Source: Bacteroidota bacterium
GTDB lineage: Bacteria; Bacteroidota; Rhodothermia; Rhodothermales; UBA10348
Length of the DNA stretch: 57,518 nt
Reading direction: 5' to 3'
Assembly (NCBI GenBank): GCA_027622005.1
Contig: JAQBZH010000015.1
Location: 1 to 57,518, forward strand
Positions 18,210-26,892 of the stretch are shown here, one piece after another. The first letter of the stretch is position 1, and the number at the start of each line of letters is the position of its first letter. Both the position numbers and the translations under genes were made by a program. A model generated the notes under the pieces. The model had not been told where the DNA came from. It worked only from the letters and a program-made list of their open reading frames with translations, and ran no database searches.

Positions 18210-18302
18210 ATGAATGACAAACTGAAAAAACAATTGACGATGGCCGTATTGATCCTGATTGGAATATTCATTTTGTTCGCGATTGTTGGACAATTAGCGT
18301 AA
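18210..18302 (+). CDS. Possible 30-residue single-span membrane peptide
   Basis: ATG 18210 to TAA 18302 encodes 30 residues: a basic start (MNDKLKKQL) and one hydrophobic helix (AVLILIGIFILFAIVG). GAGGGG-like purine sequence (gaggggtt around 18199) sits about 5-8 bases before the start. A longer in-frame start at 18015 exists but adds low-complexity, unlikely sequence. It lies about 105 bases before the transaldolase on the same strand. The composition is that of a real small membrane protein, but there is no homologue I recognise, so this could be chance. Confidence 0.45.
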   Translation: MNDKLKKQLTMAVLILIGIFILFAIVGQLA

Positions 18303-18407
18303 TAGCGCGTCAGATTCACACGTACTTGGGTTGGGCTTTCACCGCTTCGGCAGTACATTTCATTGTCCGAATCGATCGTTTTCCATCCATTCCTCAGAAC
18401 CGCCCAA

Positions 18408-19082
18408 ATGAAGTTTTTTCTTGACACCGCAGATCTCAACGAAATCCGAGAAGCCAACGAAATGGGCGTACTCGACGGCGTGACGACTAATCCGTCACTT
18501 ATGAGGAAGGCGGGAGGGTCCAATTTTCATGATCACATCCGGAAAATTTGTGAAATTGTGGACGGGGATGTCTCGGCTGAAGTTATTTCGACGGATTACA
18601 ACGGCATGATGCGCGAAGCCGCTGAATTAGCTAAGATCCACGAAAATGTTGTAATTAAAATCCCTCTCATTGCAGACGGCATCAAGGCGATTCGCTCCCT
18701 TTCGATGGAGGGAATAAAGACTAATTGTACGCTCTGTTTCTCGCCAACGCAGGCTCTGGTTGCCGCCAAAGCAGGGGCCACCTATATCAGCCCTTTTGTT
18801 GGCCGATTGGATGATGTCGCCACCTCAGGGATGGATTTGATCGAACAAATCGTGACGATTTACGACAATTACGGGTACGATACCGAGGTACTTGTGGCCT
18901 CCGTGCGTCATCCTATGCATGTGGCTGAAGCCGCCATGATAGGCGCAGATGTTTGCACCATTCCGTTTAACGTTATTGGCCAATTGATCAAGCATCCTTT
19001 AACCGACATTGGACTAGAAAAATTTCTCAGCGATTGGAAGGCCTACCAAGCTTCTGCGGGCTCAAATGGAGTAAGTGCGTGA
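18408..19082 (+). CDS. Transaldolase, small TalC/fructose-6-phosphate aldolase type
   Basis: A 224-residue class I aldolase. The upstream frame opens at 18363, but ATG 18408 begins [16 protein letters not shown], the standard family N-terminus. Residues 24-30 are GVTTNPS, the Schiff-base lysine is K84 in VVIKIPL, and SPFVGRLDD follows near residue 130. SAEVIS has the Glu expected for the transaldolase rather than the aldolase subgroup. It would link pentose phosphates with glycolysis in the cytoplasm. The next gene begins 31 bases downstream and may share the transcript. Confidence 0.85.
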   Translation: MKFFLDTADLNEIREANEMGVLDGVTTNPSLMRKAGGSNFHDHIRKICEIVDGDVSAEVISTDYNGMMREAAELAKIHENVVIKIPLIADGIKAIRSLSMEGIKTNCTLCFSPTQALVAAKAGATYISPFVGRLDDVATSGMDLIEQIVTIYDNYGYDTEVLVASVRHPMHVAEAAMIGADVCTIPFNVIGQLIKHPLTDIGLEKFLSDWKAYQASAGSNGVSA

Positions 19083-19113
19083 TTAAACGCAGAGAAGCCG
19101 GACGGGCGTCGGT

Positions 19114-20511
19114 ATGATTTTTACCTCCCTTGGAGCGTCGGAAGAGATCGGAGCGAGCTGCCACTACATCAAAATTGATGGAACGGGCATTTTGCTCGAT
19201 GCTGGTGCCGATCCAGAAAAAGAAGGAGCCGATAGCGTCCCTGATTTACAGCGGATTCAGATGAATCCCGATTGGCCAGTCGACCATGTGATCGTCACAC
19301 ACGCTCATCACGACCACTTGGGGTCTTTGCCTGTCGTTGTGAAGATGTTTCCTCATGCCCGCGTTTATATGTCGGGGGCCACCCGAAGCTTGGCGGACAT
19401 TTTGCTACCGGCATCCGCCCGTTTACAACGTCGAAAAGTGGAGGAGGGGTCGACGCTCGTTCCCCCATTATTCGCCGAGGATGATGTTGAAGCCTGCTCC
19501 TATTTGTATCAATCGCACGATCTCGAAACGGAATTTGATCTTTCGGGACTCAAAGGCCGGTTTTCTATCTCGGGCGAATTTTACGATGCCGGGCACGTTC
19601 TAGGGTCGGTTGGGGTTCATATCTCGTGGATTGAAAACGGAAAAGAACGGACCCTATTTTTTACGGGTGATACCGGATTGAGAAATCAAACGATCATTCC
19701 AGGTGCTTCCTATCCGGACGATCCAGTCGATATTTTACTCTTGGAATCCACTCTCGGGGCCGACTCTGATTCCGAAAATTTCGATCGTAAAGCGGAAGAA
19801 AAACGACTAGGGAAGTCGATAGCAAAAGTTTTGAAGCGAGGCGGTGTTGTTTTGATGCCCGTATTCGCCCTCGGTCGAGCCCAGGAAATGCTGGCCCTTA
19901 TTGATCGATTTAAAAATAGAGGAATCATCGACGAAGACATTCCGGTTTATACCGCCGGTATGATGAGAGCCATTTCAGACACTTACGACAAAAACCGGCT
20001 TACAACGCCGCGCCTCAACGAGGAGTTTGAAGTGTTTGGAGTCAAGCAAAGACGTCTTCCCAGAACCCAAGGTGGATTGAATGATATTCTGAACAAGCCA
20101 GGTATTTTACTTGTTGGCAGCGGGATGATGTTTGAAAAAACCATTTCAAACAAGATCGCTCAAGGGCTTGTCGAGAAAGAAAAAAACGGCATTTTTCTGG
20201 TCGGATATGCCCGAGAGGACTCTCCTGGAGCACTTTTAGCAGAAGCTCGAGCGGCGAAGAAAGGCACGCTGGTTACCTTGGAAAAATCGAAAGGACCCCA
20301 ACCGGCTAATTGTGACGTCGAGCGATTTCGATTCAGCGGTCACAGCAATCGCCGGGATTTATTGGTTTTGGTTGATATGCTTCAGCCCCAAACAGTCGTT
20401 TTAGTTCACGGCGAAAAAGGAGCCAAAGACTGGATGGTTGATAACATCAAGTTCTTTTATCCGGAAACTGAAGTCTTTTCCCCATCGCAGAATGATGTCC
20501 TTGATATTTAA
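19114..20511 (+). CDS. MBL-fold beta-CASP nuclease (CPSF/RNase J-like)
   Basis: A 465-residue metallo-beta-lactamase fold protein with an inserted beta-CASP domain, the arrangement of RNA-processing exo- and endonucleases. Motif 2, HAHHDH, is at residues 63-68; FTGDTG near 190 is motif 4; the beta-CASP Asp/Glu block LLLESTLG is near 207; GHVLGS and FRFSGHSNR supply further His ligands; the final HGE is near 433. No signal peptide. Likely cytoplasmic RNA maturation or decay. It starts 31 bases after the transaldolase gene. The exact RNA substrate cannot be read from the sequence. Confidence 0.8.
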   Translation: MIFTSLGASEEIGASCHYIKIDGTGILLDAGADPEKEGADSVPDLQRIQMNPDWPVDHVIVTHAHHDHLGSLPVVVKMFPHARVYMSGATRSLADILLPASARLQRRKVEEGSTLVPPLFAEDDVEACSYLYQSHDLETEFDLSGLKGRFSISGEFYDAGHVLGSVGVHISWIENGKERTLFFTGDTGLRNQTIIPGASYPDDPVDILLLESTLGADSDSENFDRKAEEKRLGKSIAKVLKRGGVVLMPVFALGRAQEMLALIDRFKNRGIIDEDIPVYTAGMMRAISDTYDKNRLTTPRLNEEFEVFGVKQRRLPRTQGGLNDILNKPGILLVGSGMMFEKTISNKIAQGLVEKEKNGIFLVGYAREDSPGALLAEARAAKKGTLVTLEKSKGPQPANCDVERFRFSGHSNRRDLLVLVDMLQPQTVVLVHGEKGAKDWMVDNIKFFYPETEVFSPSQNDVLDI

Positions 20512-20530
20512 GGACGGTTTGCGCTTCGGA

Positions 20531-20712
20531 CTACTTGGCGTAGTTCACTAATGGCATCACCGAAAATCGCGATTTGTTCTTTGCGATGTTAATCAAACCG
20601 ATCTGGAGTCCGGATAATTTCCGAGCGTAGTTCAAAAGACCAATCGTAATGCCTTTCTGTTCGCCTTGAATGCGGTTGAAACTCGATATAGAAAGACCCC
20701 GCATTACCCCCC
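20531..20712 (-). pseudogene. Displaced C-terminus of the repeat protein after a G6 frameshift
   Basis: Reading one base shifted after the G6 run gives an open stretch of about 57 codons down to TAG at 20531-20533. It begins VMRGLSISSFNRIQGEQKG, goes on with ITIGLLNYARKLSGLQIGLIN and ends MPLVNYAK. This is the typical end of this surface-repeat family, with the same repeat rhythm. One more G (seven) or two fewer would restore a single 308-residue protein. Possible causes: inactivating mutation, slippage-based phase variation, ribosomal frameshifting or an assembly error in the homopolymer. Confidence 0.75.
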
Positions 20713-21456
20713 GCCGTCCCGCACATTGAAGTAAGCAGGCGCAAAGCTCAGTGCGTGCACATCGACACCGCCAGCAGCTACACCCGAGATCATAATTCCA
20801 CGTACCGTAGGGGCTCCGACGCCTACCCCGGCTATGTGAAGTCCGACTAACCGTTGTCCGGCTCCAGTCCCAACGGCGCTAAGAGATACGCCAACGAAAT
20901 CGCGACCGGCACCTGCACCGATTCCACCAATGGCAATTCCCGTTATATCTCTTCCAGCACCGGCGCCGACACCCGCCAATACGATTCCTTTTAGGTCCCG
21001 ACCTGCTCCAGCGCCGAGTCCAGCCAGCACAATGCCCTTCACATCGTTACCGGCTCCAACTCCCAGGCCACCCACAGCCAATCCGGTCACGTCCCGCCCG
21101 GCGCCTGCGCCCAGACCTCCAAAAGCCAACCCATGTAGGTCGTTTTTCGCCCCAACTCCCAGTATTCCATATCCAACGCCGTACAAGTTATCAACGCCAG
21201 TCGCCGGAAGCCCTAGGGCGAGTCCGTGAACATTACCACCGCGATCTTTATGGGGCATCCAAATGGTCGCGTTAACACCGGTAACCTTTTTCATGCGCTG
21301 ATCGCGGAAATTTAGGCGTAGACCGACTACTTCTTCTGAATCACCAATGGACAAACCGACGCCGCCTACCGTTAAATCCAGACTCTCTTGGGCCGTAGCA
21401 GGCAAAGTCATCATTAGCGTTAGAACGAACAGAAATAAAGAAGTAAAGCGACGCAT
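20704..21456 (-). CDS. Secreted 16-residue-repeat surface protein (LA_2272-like), frameshifted
   Basis: A 250-residue secreted protein. Signal peptide residues 1-22 (ends PATAQ), then at least seven repeats of about 16 residues on the pattern G-[LVI]-G-x-G-A-G-[RN]-D-x-x-G-[LI]-x-[LIV]-x, for example GLGAGAGRDLKGIVLA. This resembles the LA_2272-type surface repeat proteins of Bacteroidota and Leptospira; function unknown. The frame ends VRDGGG with TAA at 20704-20706, immediately after a run of six G on the coding strand (20707-20712). The natural C-terminus is found in another frame just downstream, so the frame is broken or switchable. Confidence 0.7.
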   Translation of the reverse strand: MRRFTSLFLFVLTLMMTLPATAQESLDLTVGGVGLSIGDSEEVVGLRLNFRDQRMKKVTGVNATIWMPHKDRGGNVHGLALGLPATGVDNLYGVGYGILGVGAKNDLHGLAFGGLGAGAGRDVTGLAVGGLGVGAGNDVKGIVLAGLGAGAGRDLKGIVLAGVGAGAGRDITGIAIGGIGAGAGRDFVGVSLSAVGTGAGQRLVGLHIAGVGVGAPTVRGIMISGVAAGGVDVHALSFAPAYFNVRDGGG

Positions 21457-21510
21457 AAAAATCAGAAGGTTAGGTTATTGGGCTGCGTAACGGAGCAACC
21501 CCGTTCAGAG

Positions 21511-22605
21511 TTACAAACTTTGCAAAATGGATAGATAATCTGATGATCGCATTTCCATTCTGTTGGATGGATTGGAGCCGTTCATCTCCGAATTTGCCGC
21601 CAAAAGCTCAAAATCCGAAGGACTTATGTTCAGGGACGACCATTTGGGCAGTGGGAGAGAATGAATAAAGGCCTCCAAATAATCAAAAAACGATTCTCTC
21701 GGGATACCCAGCGACTGGGATACGCGACCGAGCGGCTCATCGATATAGCTTTCTTGGTAGGCCAGCACGGGTTTAAGCAAAAGCGTGTTTAAAAGCCCGT
21801 GAGGTAAATCCAAAAGTCCTCCGATGCTTTCAGAAAGACAATGAACGGCCCCTACGTCCGCATTTCCAAACGCCATTCCGGCCACGGTTGAGGCCAGCAT
21901 GACCTTTTCTTTGGACTCGATGGGACCTTCTGGTTCACAAGCCAAGCGCAAATGTTGTAGTAACAAGCTCATCGCTTCAAACGCGAGCGCGTCCGAAACC
22001 GGATTGGCTGGCTTTCCAACTACAGCTTCAATCGCGTGCGTAAAAGCGTCCATCCCAGTAGCAGCGATGAGGCCGCTGGGCAGTGTGTGGATGAGTTCAG
22101 CATCCACGATGGCAAACGCCGGAAACATTCCATCCCCTTTTACGCTGATCTTTCGGTTCTGCTCAGGGACGCTGATAACCGACACCCAGGTCACTTCTGA
22201 TCCGGTCCCACAGGTGGTTGGGACCGCTAAAAAGGGTAATGCGGCGTTGGGAAATTGATTTCTGCCCTCGAACGAGGCGATAGGCCCCTCATTAGTAGCC
22301 AACATCGCAACGGCCTTAGCCGCGTCCAAAACGCTTCCTCCACCTACTCCAATAACAGCATCGTATTTTCCGGTAAGAGCCTGCGCTCCCAACCTATCTA
22401 CATTGCGATGCTTTGGATTGGGCTGGATGGAGTCGTCAAGGTCGTGAGGGCCGCACAGGCTCTGTACACCCGCAAACCACTCGGTCGAGCGCACGCCTTG
22501 ATCCGTCAGAAGCAAACAACGCTTGGCACCAATACTGGCCAGGATTTCAGGAATTTGAAATCGGCATCCTGGGTTGATTAGAACCCGGGTTGGGACTCGA
22601 AACAT
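21511..22605 (-). CDS. Iron-containing alcohol dehydrogenase
   Basis: A 364-residue group III (Fe-ADH) dehydrogenase. GVGGGSVLDAAK at 86-97 is the NAD(P)-binding loop; PTTCGTGSEVT near 129-139 is the next signature. The metal ligands appear to be D186 and H190 (GMDAFTHAIEA), H255 (VGAVHCLSES) and H269 (LPHG), all present. The C-terminus is slightly short. Substrate could be an alcohol, an aldehyde or maleylacetate; the sequence does not decide. It ends 8 bases before the CtpA gene's stop side (22614), so the protease gene is upstream in the same minus-strand transcript. Confidence 0.85.
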   Translation of the reverse strand: MFRVPTRVLINPGCRFQIPEILASIGAKRCLLLTDQGVRSTEWFAGVQSLCGPHDLDDSIQPNPKHRNVDRLGAQALTGKYDAVIGVGGGSVLDAAKAVAMLATNEGPIASFEGRNQFPNAALPFLAVPTTCGTGSEVTWVSVISVPEQNRKISVKGDGMFPAFAIVDAELIHTLPSGLIAATGMDAFTHAIEAVVGKPANPVSDALAFEAMSLLLQHLRLACEPEGPIESKEKVMLASTVAGMAFGNADVGAVHCLSESIGGLLDLPHGLLNTLLLKPVLAYQESYIDEPLGRVSQSLGIPRESFFDYLEAFIHSLPLPKWSSLNISPSDFELLAANSEMNGSNPSNRMEMRSSDYLSILQSL

Positions 22606-22613
22606 AAGCTTGG

Positions 22614-24293
22614 CTAGTTAATGGCTGGTGTTTTGGCCAATTTCGCCAGCTTTTCGGCATCTTTCCATAAGGTTTGGGCCGAAATAATTAACGGGTCAAT
22701 ACTATTGAAAACAGGATACCACGCTTCGCTCCGGTACAACCGTTGTGCAATTCTCGCTTTCAAAATGACCGAAAGCGTTCCTCTGTGCTCATCGAGTTCC
22801 TTCTGAGAAAAGGTCGGTTTTTCTTCTGTCGATACGCCACCAATTTCCAATCCGTTTTTCTTCGAATGGTCCACAAACTGATTCCAAACAGCATCGTCAA
22901 CTTTAAAGGAAGTAAAAAACTGGTCTTTATTGGAGGCCCATTTTGCCCTGAACTCAAGGCCTTCCGTGTCCAATAAATGGCTGGCGTACAAAAACGCCAG
23001 TCCACGTACCAATGTGAACTGTACGAGTGGCGAAACCAAGGCCGATGTCGAATCCGGAGCCATCACAGCGTCCGGCATCACGCCGCCGCCGCCAAATACA
23101 TCACGTCCGTGTAACGTCTTGTAGTGCAACGAGTCAGGAATTTCAGAAAGGTATTTCGCAGGATTGTAAGTAGCTTCCTCAAAGGCCGCAAATTTGTCTT
23201 TGTAATAGTCTTCGAAGTGCCCGATATCGTATGGGGTCTGTATGAGTCTTCCAGAAGGCATATAGTACCTGGCCACCGTCATTTGGATGACGGATCCGTC
23301 CCTCATTTGAAACGGGCGTTGAACCAGCCCTTTTCCGAAGGTTCTGCGGCCGACAATCAAAGCGCGATCATGGTCCTGAAGGGCGCCTGCAACAATTTCG
23401 CTTCCTGAAGCCGAACTCTCATCAACCAGAATAATAACTGGCTCGTCAATCAATAGGCCACCTTTGGTCACCTGATCGACCTCATTCTCACGTGCAACTC
23501 GGCCCTTGGTTGAGACAATAACGCCCGCTACATCCAACATTTCGTCAGCGATTTGGACGGCTGTTTGTTTAATACCACCCGGATTCCCACGAAGATCGAG
23601 TATCAGCCGTTTCATCCCTTCTTTTTTAAGCCTGGAAACGTGATCGATAAACTCTTGATGGGTGGTCATTGCAAACCGACCAATGCGAACATATCCGGTT
23701 ACAGAATCAAGCATATACCCGGCATCGATCGAATACAGCGGAATCGTGGCCCGGGTCAGCATAAAGTCGATCGGAGCTTTAACTCTCGGACGGACTACCG
23801 TGATTTTAACTTTCGTTCCGATGGCTCCTTTGATTAAATCCTGGATGTCCAGCGACCCAAACCCCACGATGCTGGAATCATTTACGGCCACAAGGCGGTC
23901 TCTTGGAAGTAAGCCGGCTGTTTCGCTCGGGCCATCAGGAATGGTTGATGTGACCTTAGAAGTATCCCCTGCCGGAGATTCAAACCATATCCCTATTCCG
24001 CCAAAAACGCCTTGATATTCCTCTCCCACTTTTTTCATGGACTCAGCGTCGATGTAGGAGGAGTGTGGGTCGAGCTTTTTAAGCATCGCCAAAATGGCTT
24101 CCTGCGTCATGGCAGCTGGGTCCACATCTTCAACGTATTGTCGGTTGATCAAGATGTAGGCATCTTCCAGCTTCTGAAGCTGCTCGACCGTGTCATCATT
24201 CGAAAAAATCTCATCTACGGTTAAGCCTAGGACCGTTCCTAAAGCGAAAACAAGAATGGCTGGAATGAAAAAGCGCTTGAAAAACGGCTTCAT
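22614..24293 (-). CDS. S41 C-terminal processing peptidase (CtpA/Prc type)
   Basis: A 559-residue serine protease with an N-terminal membrane anchor (residues 9-24), a PDZ domain at about 95-170, and a catalytic core. LILDLRGNPGG near 230-240 is the family block; the nucleophile is S296 in SSASGSE and the general base K321 in TFGKGLVQ, 25 residues apart as in E. coli Prc. It acts outside the cytoplasmic membrane and trims C-termini of envelope proteins. The gene reads away from the sigma-factor cluster that begins at 24544, and the Fe-ADH gene follows 8 bases downstream. Confidence 0.9.
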   Translation of the reverse strand: MKPFFKRFFIPAILVFALGTVLGLTVDEIFSNDDTVEQLQKLEDAYILINRQYVEDVDPAAMTQEAILAMLKKLDPHSSYIDAESMKKVGEEYQGVFGGIGIWFESPAGDTSKVTSTIPDGPSETAGLLPRDRLVAVNDSSIVGFGSLDIQDLIKGAIGTKVKITVVRPRVKAPIDFMLTRATIPLYSIDAGYMLDSVTGYVRIGRFAMTTHQEFIDHVSRLKKEGMKRLILDLRGNPGGIKQTAVQIADEMLDVAGVIVSTKGRVARENEVDQVTKGGLLIDEPVIILVDESSASGSEIVAGALQDHDRALIVGRRTFGKGLVQRPFQMRDGSVIQMTVARYYMPSGRLIQTPYDIGHFEDYYKDKFAAFEEATYNPAKYLSEIPDSLHYKTLHGRDVFGGGGVMPDAVMAPDSTSALVSPLVQFTLVRGLAFLYASHLLDTEGLEFRAKWASNKDQFFTSFKVDDAVWNQFVDHSKKNGLEIGGVSTEEKPTFSQKELDEHRGTLSVILKARIAQRLYRSEAWYPVFNSIDPLIISAQTLWKDAEKLAKLAKTPAIN

Positions 24294-24509
24294 AAAATTG
24301 GGACGAGGTTTAAAAATCGGTCGAGTGCAGGGCGTCTTAATTCGACAAATGCGCTTTTTGTTTCACCAATAAGGGTACTATTGCGGGGCCCATCGGGTAT
24401 TTAGCCAAAGGTTCAGGATTGGATCGACGCGCTCTCTTTCATCCCAATCAGCCTGCTGGGTCGTATTTTTCGATCGTGTAACCATTCTTCGATCTTAGCC
24501 GTTAGGCAT

Positions 24510-24567
24510 TCGAATTCAATCTTCACTCCGTTTCCAATAGTCGTTGAATCCTGTCGAATTCAATCTT
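24510..24567. repeat. 14-bp direct repeat at the start of the sigma-factor gene
   Basis: tcgaattcaatctt occurs at 24510-24523 and again at 24554-24567, 44 bases apart. The second copy is inside the first codons of the sigma gene. The 250-base divergent gap (24294-24543) holds nothing else I can identify. The repeat could be a regulator site or chance. Confidence 0.5.
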
Positions 24568-25077
24568 TGCGTCAAGCAACACCAAAATAGGGTGTTCAGT
24601 TTTTGTGCTCACATGTTGGGCGACAAAGACTTAGCTGCAGATATCACTCAGGACGTATTCATCAAGCTATGGGAGCACAAAGTAAAATTGGATCCCGATC
24701 GGCTGGTCGGATGGCTGCTTACGGTCGCTAGAAATAGTTGTATTGATGTGATTCGAAAACAAAAAGTTCGTCGATCGATGAAGGAATCGGACGAGTTTAG
24801 TCTGGATTCTCTGTCTTCGGGTGAAATCGGACCGGATCGATTGGCCAGTAACGAAATATTTTCTGTCCGTTTGAAGCGCGCGCTGGAGACGCTAGGAGAG
24901 CCCCAAAAATCGATCTTGGTGCTTCGGGAGATACAAGATTACAAATATGAAGAAATCAGCGAGCTGCTGAATCTTCCATTAAATACTGTGAAGGTCTACC
25001 TACACAGAGCAAGAAAAGCTTTGCGAGACGAATTGAAACTAGAAAAGATGGAGGTTGCCGATCATGACTTTGCTTGA
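24544..25077 (+). CDS. ECF-type RNA polymerase sigma factor
   Basis: A 177-residue sigma-70 family protein with only regions 2 and 4. Region 2: VFSFCAHMLGDKDLAADITQDVFIKLW with the aromatic DNA-melting block GWLLTVARNSCIDVIRK. Region 4: LREIQDYKYEEISELLNLPLNTVKVYLHRARKALR-type helix-turn-helix at about 130-165. The start is uncertain: the frame opens at TTG 24544, and the next ATG would cut into region 2, so TTG is preferred. The next gene overlaps it by 14 bases and looks like its anti-sigma factor. Confidence 0.85.
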   Translation: MNPVEFNLCVKQHQNRVFSFCAHMLGDKDLAADITQDVFIKLWEHKVKLDPDRLVGWLLTVARNSCIDVIRKQKVRRSMKESDEFSLDSLSSGEIGPDRLASNEIFSVRLKRALETLGEPQKSILVLREIQDYKYEEISELLNLPLNTVKVYLHRARKALRDELKLEKMEVADHDFA

Positions 25078-25600
25078 AAATCAAGATCGTGAATGGCTCA
25101 ATAGCAAAATTGAAGCCTACGTAGATGGGGATCTATCCCTCGTGGACAAACAGCGCTTCGAGTTGCTCCTGGATGCTGAAAAAGCCTTATGGGAAGACGT
25201 GCATCTGGCGGGAAAAATATCTTCTTCTTTGCGAGCCATCCCGGATGAAAGCTGCCCGGACCGCGTTTTAGTCAATGTCATGGCTCACGTACGTCAGGAC
25301 ATTCGTCAATCTATATGGACTCATGTCCAAAGGTTCTTTTTGAATCTAAACGTAGCCCATCTCAAGCCTGCTTTGGCGGTGGTGGTCTTGTTTTTGGTGG
25401 TCATTACATCGACACAGATTGGGAGGCCGACCGAGAACCCTCCAATTGAGGTCGCCCAGGCCTTGAACGATGTAAAATGGACGTTAGCCTTTTTGTCCGA
25501 AGCTGGTCGGTCTACGGCGGCGACCGTAAAGTCGGACGTCATCGAAGATCAAGTGGTAGGGCCGATGAGTCGGAATTTTCCTGCCAAACTGGAAAACTGA
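25064..25600 (+). CDS. Probable membrane anti-sigma factor
   Basis: A 178-residue protein starting at ATG 25064, inside the sigma gene, with GGAGG at 25050-25054 nine bases upstream. The N-terminal 70 residues are hydrophilic and helical (EAYVDGDLSLVDKQRFELLLD), typical of the sigma-binding domain of zinc-free anti-sigma factors. One membrane helix lies near residues 105-122 (LAVVVLFLVVITST), followed by a short periplasmic tail. The assignment rests on topology and overlap with the ECF sigma gene; no diagnostic motif is seen. Confidence 0.7.
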   Translation: MTLLENQDREWLNSKIEAYVDGDLSLVDKQRFELLLDAEKALWEDVHLAGKISSSLRAIPDESCPDRVLVNVMAHVRQDIRQSIWTHVQRFFLNLNVAHLKPALAVVVLFLVVITSTQIGRPTENPPIEVAQALNDVKWTLAFLSEAGRSTAATVKSDVIEDQVVGPMSRNFPAKLEN

Positions 25601-25626
25601 AATTTGAACGCTGAATAAATAGAATC

Positions 25627-26196
25627 ATGAACAGGTCTAAGAAAATTTTCATTTTCATTTTTGTGTGCATCCTGATCGGAGGCTTAACGCCCGAGGGGGC
25701 ATCTGCACGCCAAGGTGTTCGCACTGATCCGGGCTTTATCGATTTGGACCGGGTGGGGGGCTTCGATACATTTTTCAACCGGGATCCCAAGATCGACGTA
25801 AGCATCGAGGGAGCCTTAATGAAGCTCGTCGCTGAAGCTTCACGCACGGAAGATCCGGAGTTGGCCACCCTACTTTCAAAATTGAAGGGCGTGTACGTGC
25901 GGGGATATGAAACAACGAAGGCGGAAAGTGAACGAGCTAGAAAACATGCTAATAAAATTGGCCAGGATCTGGTTGATCTGGGCTGGAGCAGTGTGATTCG
26001 GGTCCGAAACGAAACCGAGCATTTTCAAATGTTTGCTAAGTATAAGGGAGAGATGGTGATAGGGATGGTTGCCCTTTCCATTGATGTCGAGGCGAACGAA
26101 ACGACGTTTTTAAATATTGTGGGCAATATCGACCCGGGTCAAATAGGTCGAATCGGACAAAAGTTTAATATTGGTAACGTTCCTAATTTTAACTAA
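25627..26196 (+). CDS. DUF4252 secreted protein
   Basis: A 189-residue exported protein with a signal peptide (residues 1-28, ending ASA). The body matches the DUF4252 pattern, e.g. LSKLKGVYVRGYE and MVALSIDVEANETTFLNIVGNID. In Bacteroidota such proteins often sit beside ECF sigma/anti-sigma pairs, as here (27 bases after the anti-sigma gene). Function is not known. A Ser/Arg-rich helix (ESERARKHANKIGQDL) precedes the conserved end. Confidence 0.7.
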   Translation: MNRSKKIFIFIFVCILIGGLTPEGASARQGVRTDPGFIDLDRVGGFDTFFNRDPKIDVSIEGALMKLVAEASRTEDPELATLLSKLKGVYVRGYETTKAESERARKHANKIGQDLVDLGWSSVIRVRNETEHFQMFAKYKGEMVIGMVALSIDVEANETTFLNIVGNIDPGQIGRIGQKFNIGNVPNFN

Positions 26197-26295
26197 GAAA
26201 CTCAACCATTTCCTTTCCGTATGCGCTAGATGAGTTGCATTGGTCTTCATTTGATCATTCGTTCTCATTCATCTTTTTCATCTTGAAGCGCATAC

Positions 26296-26892
26296 ATGAA
26301 ACCAGTTTATATAGTTGTTATCGGAATTGTCCTAGTAATAGGACTGGCAATTTTTTCTGGTCTAGGTACTTACAACGGCTTAGTTGCCGCCGATGAATCG
26401 GTCACGCAGACCTGGGCCGACGTTGAGTCTCAGTACCAGCGGCGACTTGACCTCATCCCGAATTTGGTCAATACGGTCCAAGGAGCAGCTGATTTTGAAT
26501 CTGAAACGCTCCAGGCCGTTGTCGAGGCTCGTGCAAAAGCTACGTCTGTTAACGTTTCATCTGACGACCTAGGCGATCCTGATAAAATGGCCTCTTTTTT
26601 AGCAGCTCAAGAGTCGCTTTCTGGCGCCTTGGGAAGACTTCTGGTGGTCACTGAAAATTATCCAGATCTCCGTGCTACAGAGAGCTTTAGGGACCTGACG
26701 GCCCAATTAGAGGGCACAGAAAACCGTATTAGTGTTGCCCGCAGAGACTACAATGCATCCATTGCCAGTTACAATTTGGCAGTCCGCAAATTCCCGGCTT
26801 CTATTGTGGCCGGAATGACCGGATTTGAACGCAAAGTGCCGTTTGAAGCCCAACCTGGAGCTGAAAAAGCACCGACGGTATCTTTTGAATAA
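26296..26892 (+). CDS. LemA family membrane protein
   Basis: A 198-residue protein with an N-terminal membrane helix (residues 5-23) and an extracytoplasmic helical bundle. Signature blocks are YNGLVAADESVTQTWADVE, YQRRLDLIPNLVNTV and RRDYNASIASYNLAVRKFP, ending with a phenylalanine-rich FPASIVAGMTGF segment. LemA proteins are widespread but their role is unresolved. The next gene encodes a TPM-domain protein and overlaps by 8 bases; the LemA-TPM pairing is common across bacteria. It lies 99 bases after the DUF4252 gene. Confidence 0.88.
   Translation: MKPVYIVVIGIVLVIGLAIFSGLGTYNGLVAADESVTQTWADVESQYQRRLDLIPNLVNTVQGAADFESETLQAVVEARAKATSVNVSSDDLGDPDKMASFLAAQESLSGALGRLLVVTENYPDLRATESFRDLTAQLEGTENRISVARRDYNASIASYNLAVRKFPASIVAGMTGFERKVPFEAQPGAEKAPTVSFE

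Noticed and set aside
20930-21229. Proline-rich 99-residue frame on the plus strand, or a CRISPR-like array
   Set aside because: It is the antisense of the 16-residue repeats of the minus-strand surface protein; the 48-base period is coding repeat, with no spacer structure.
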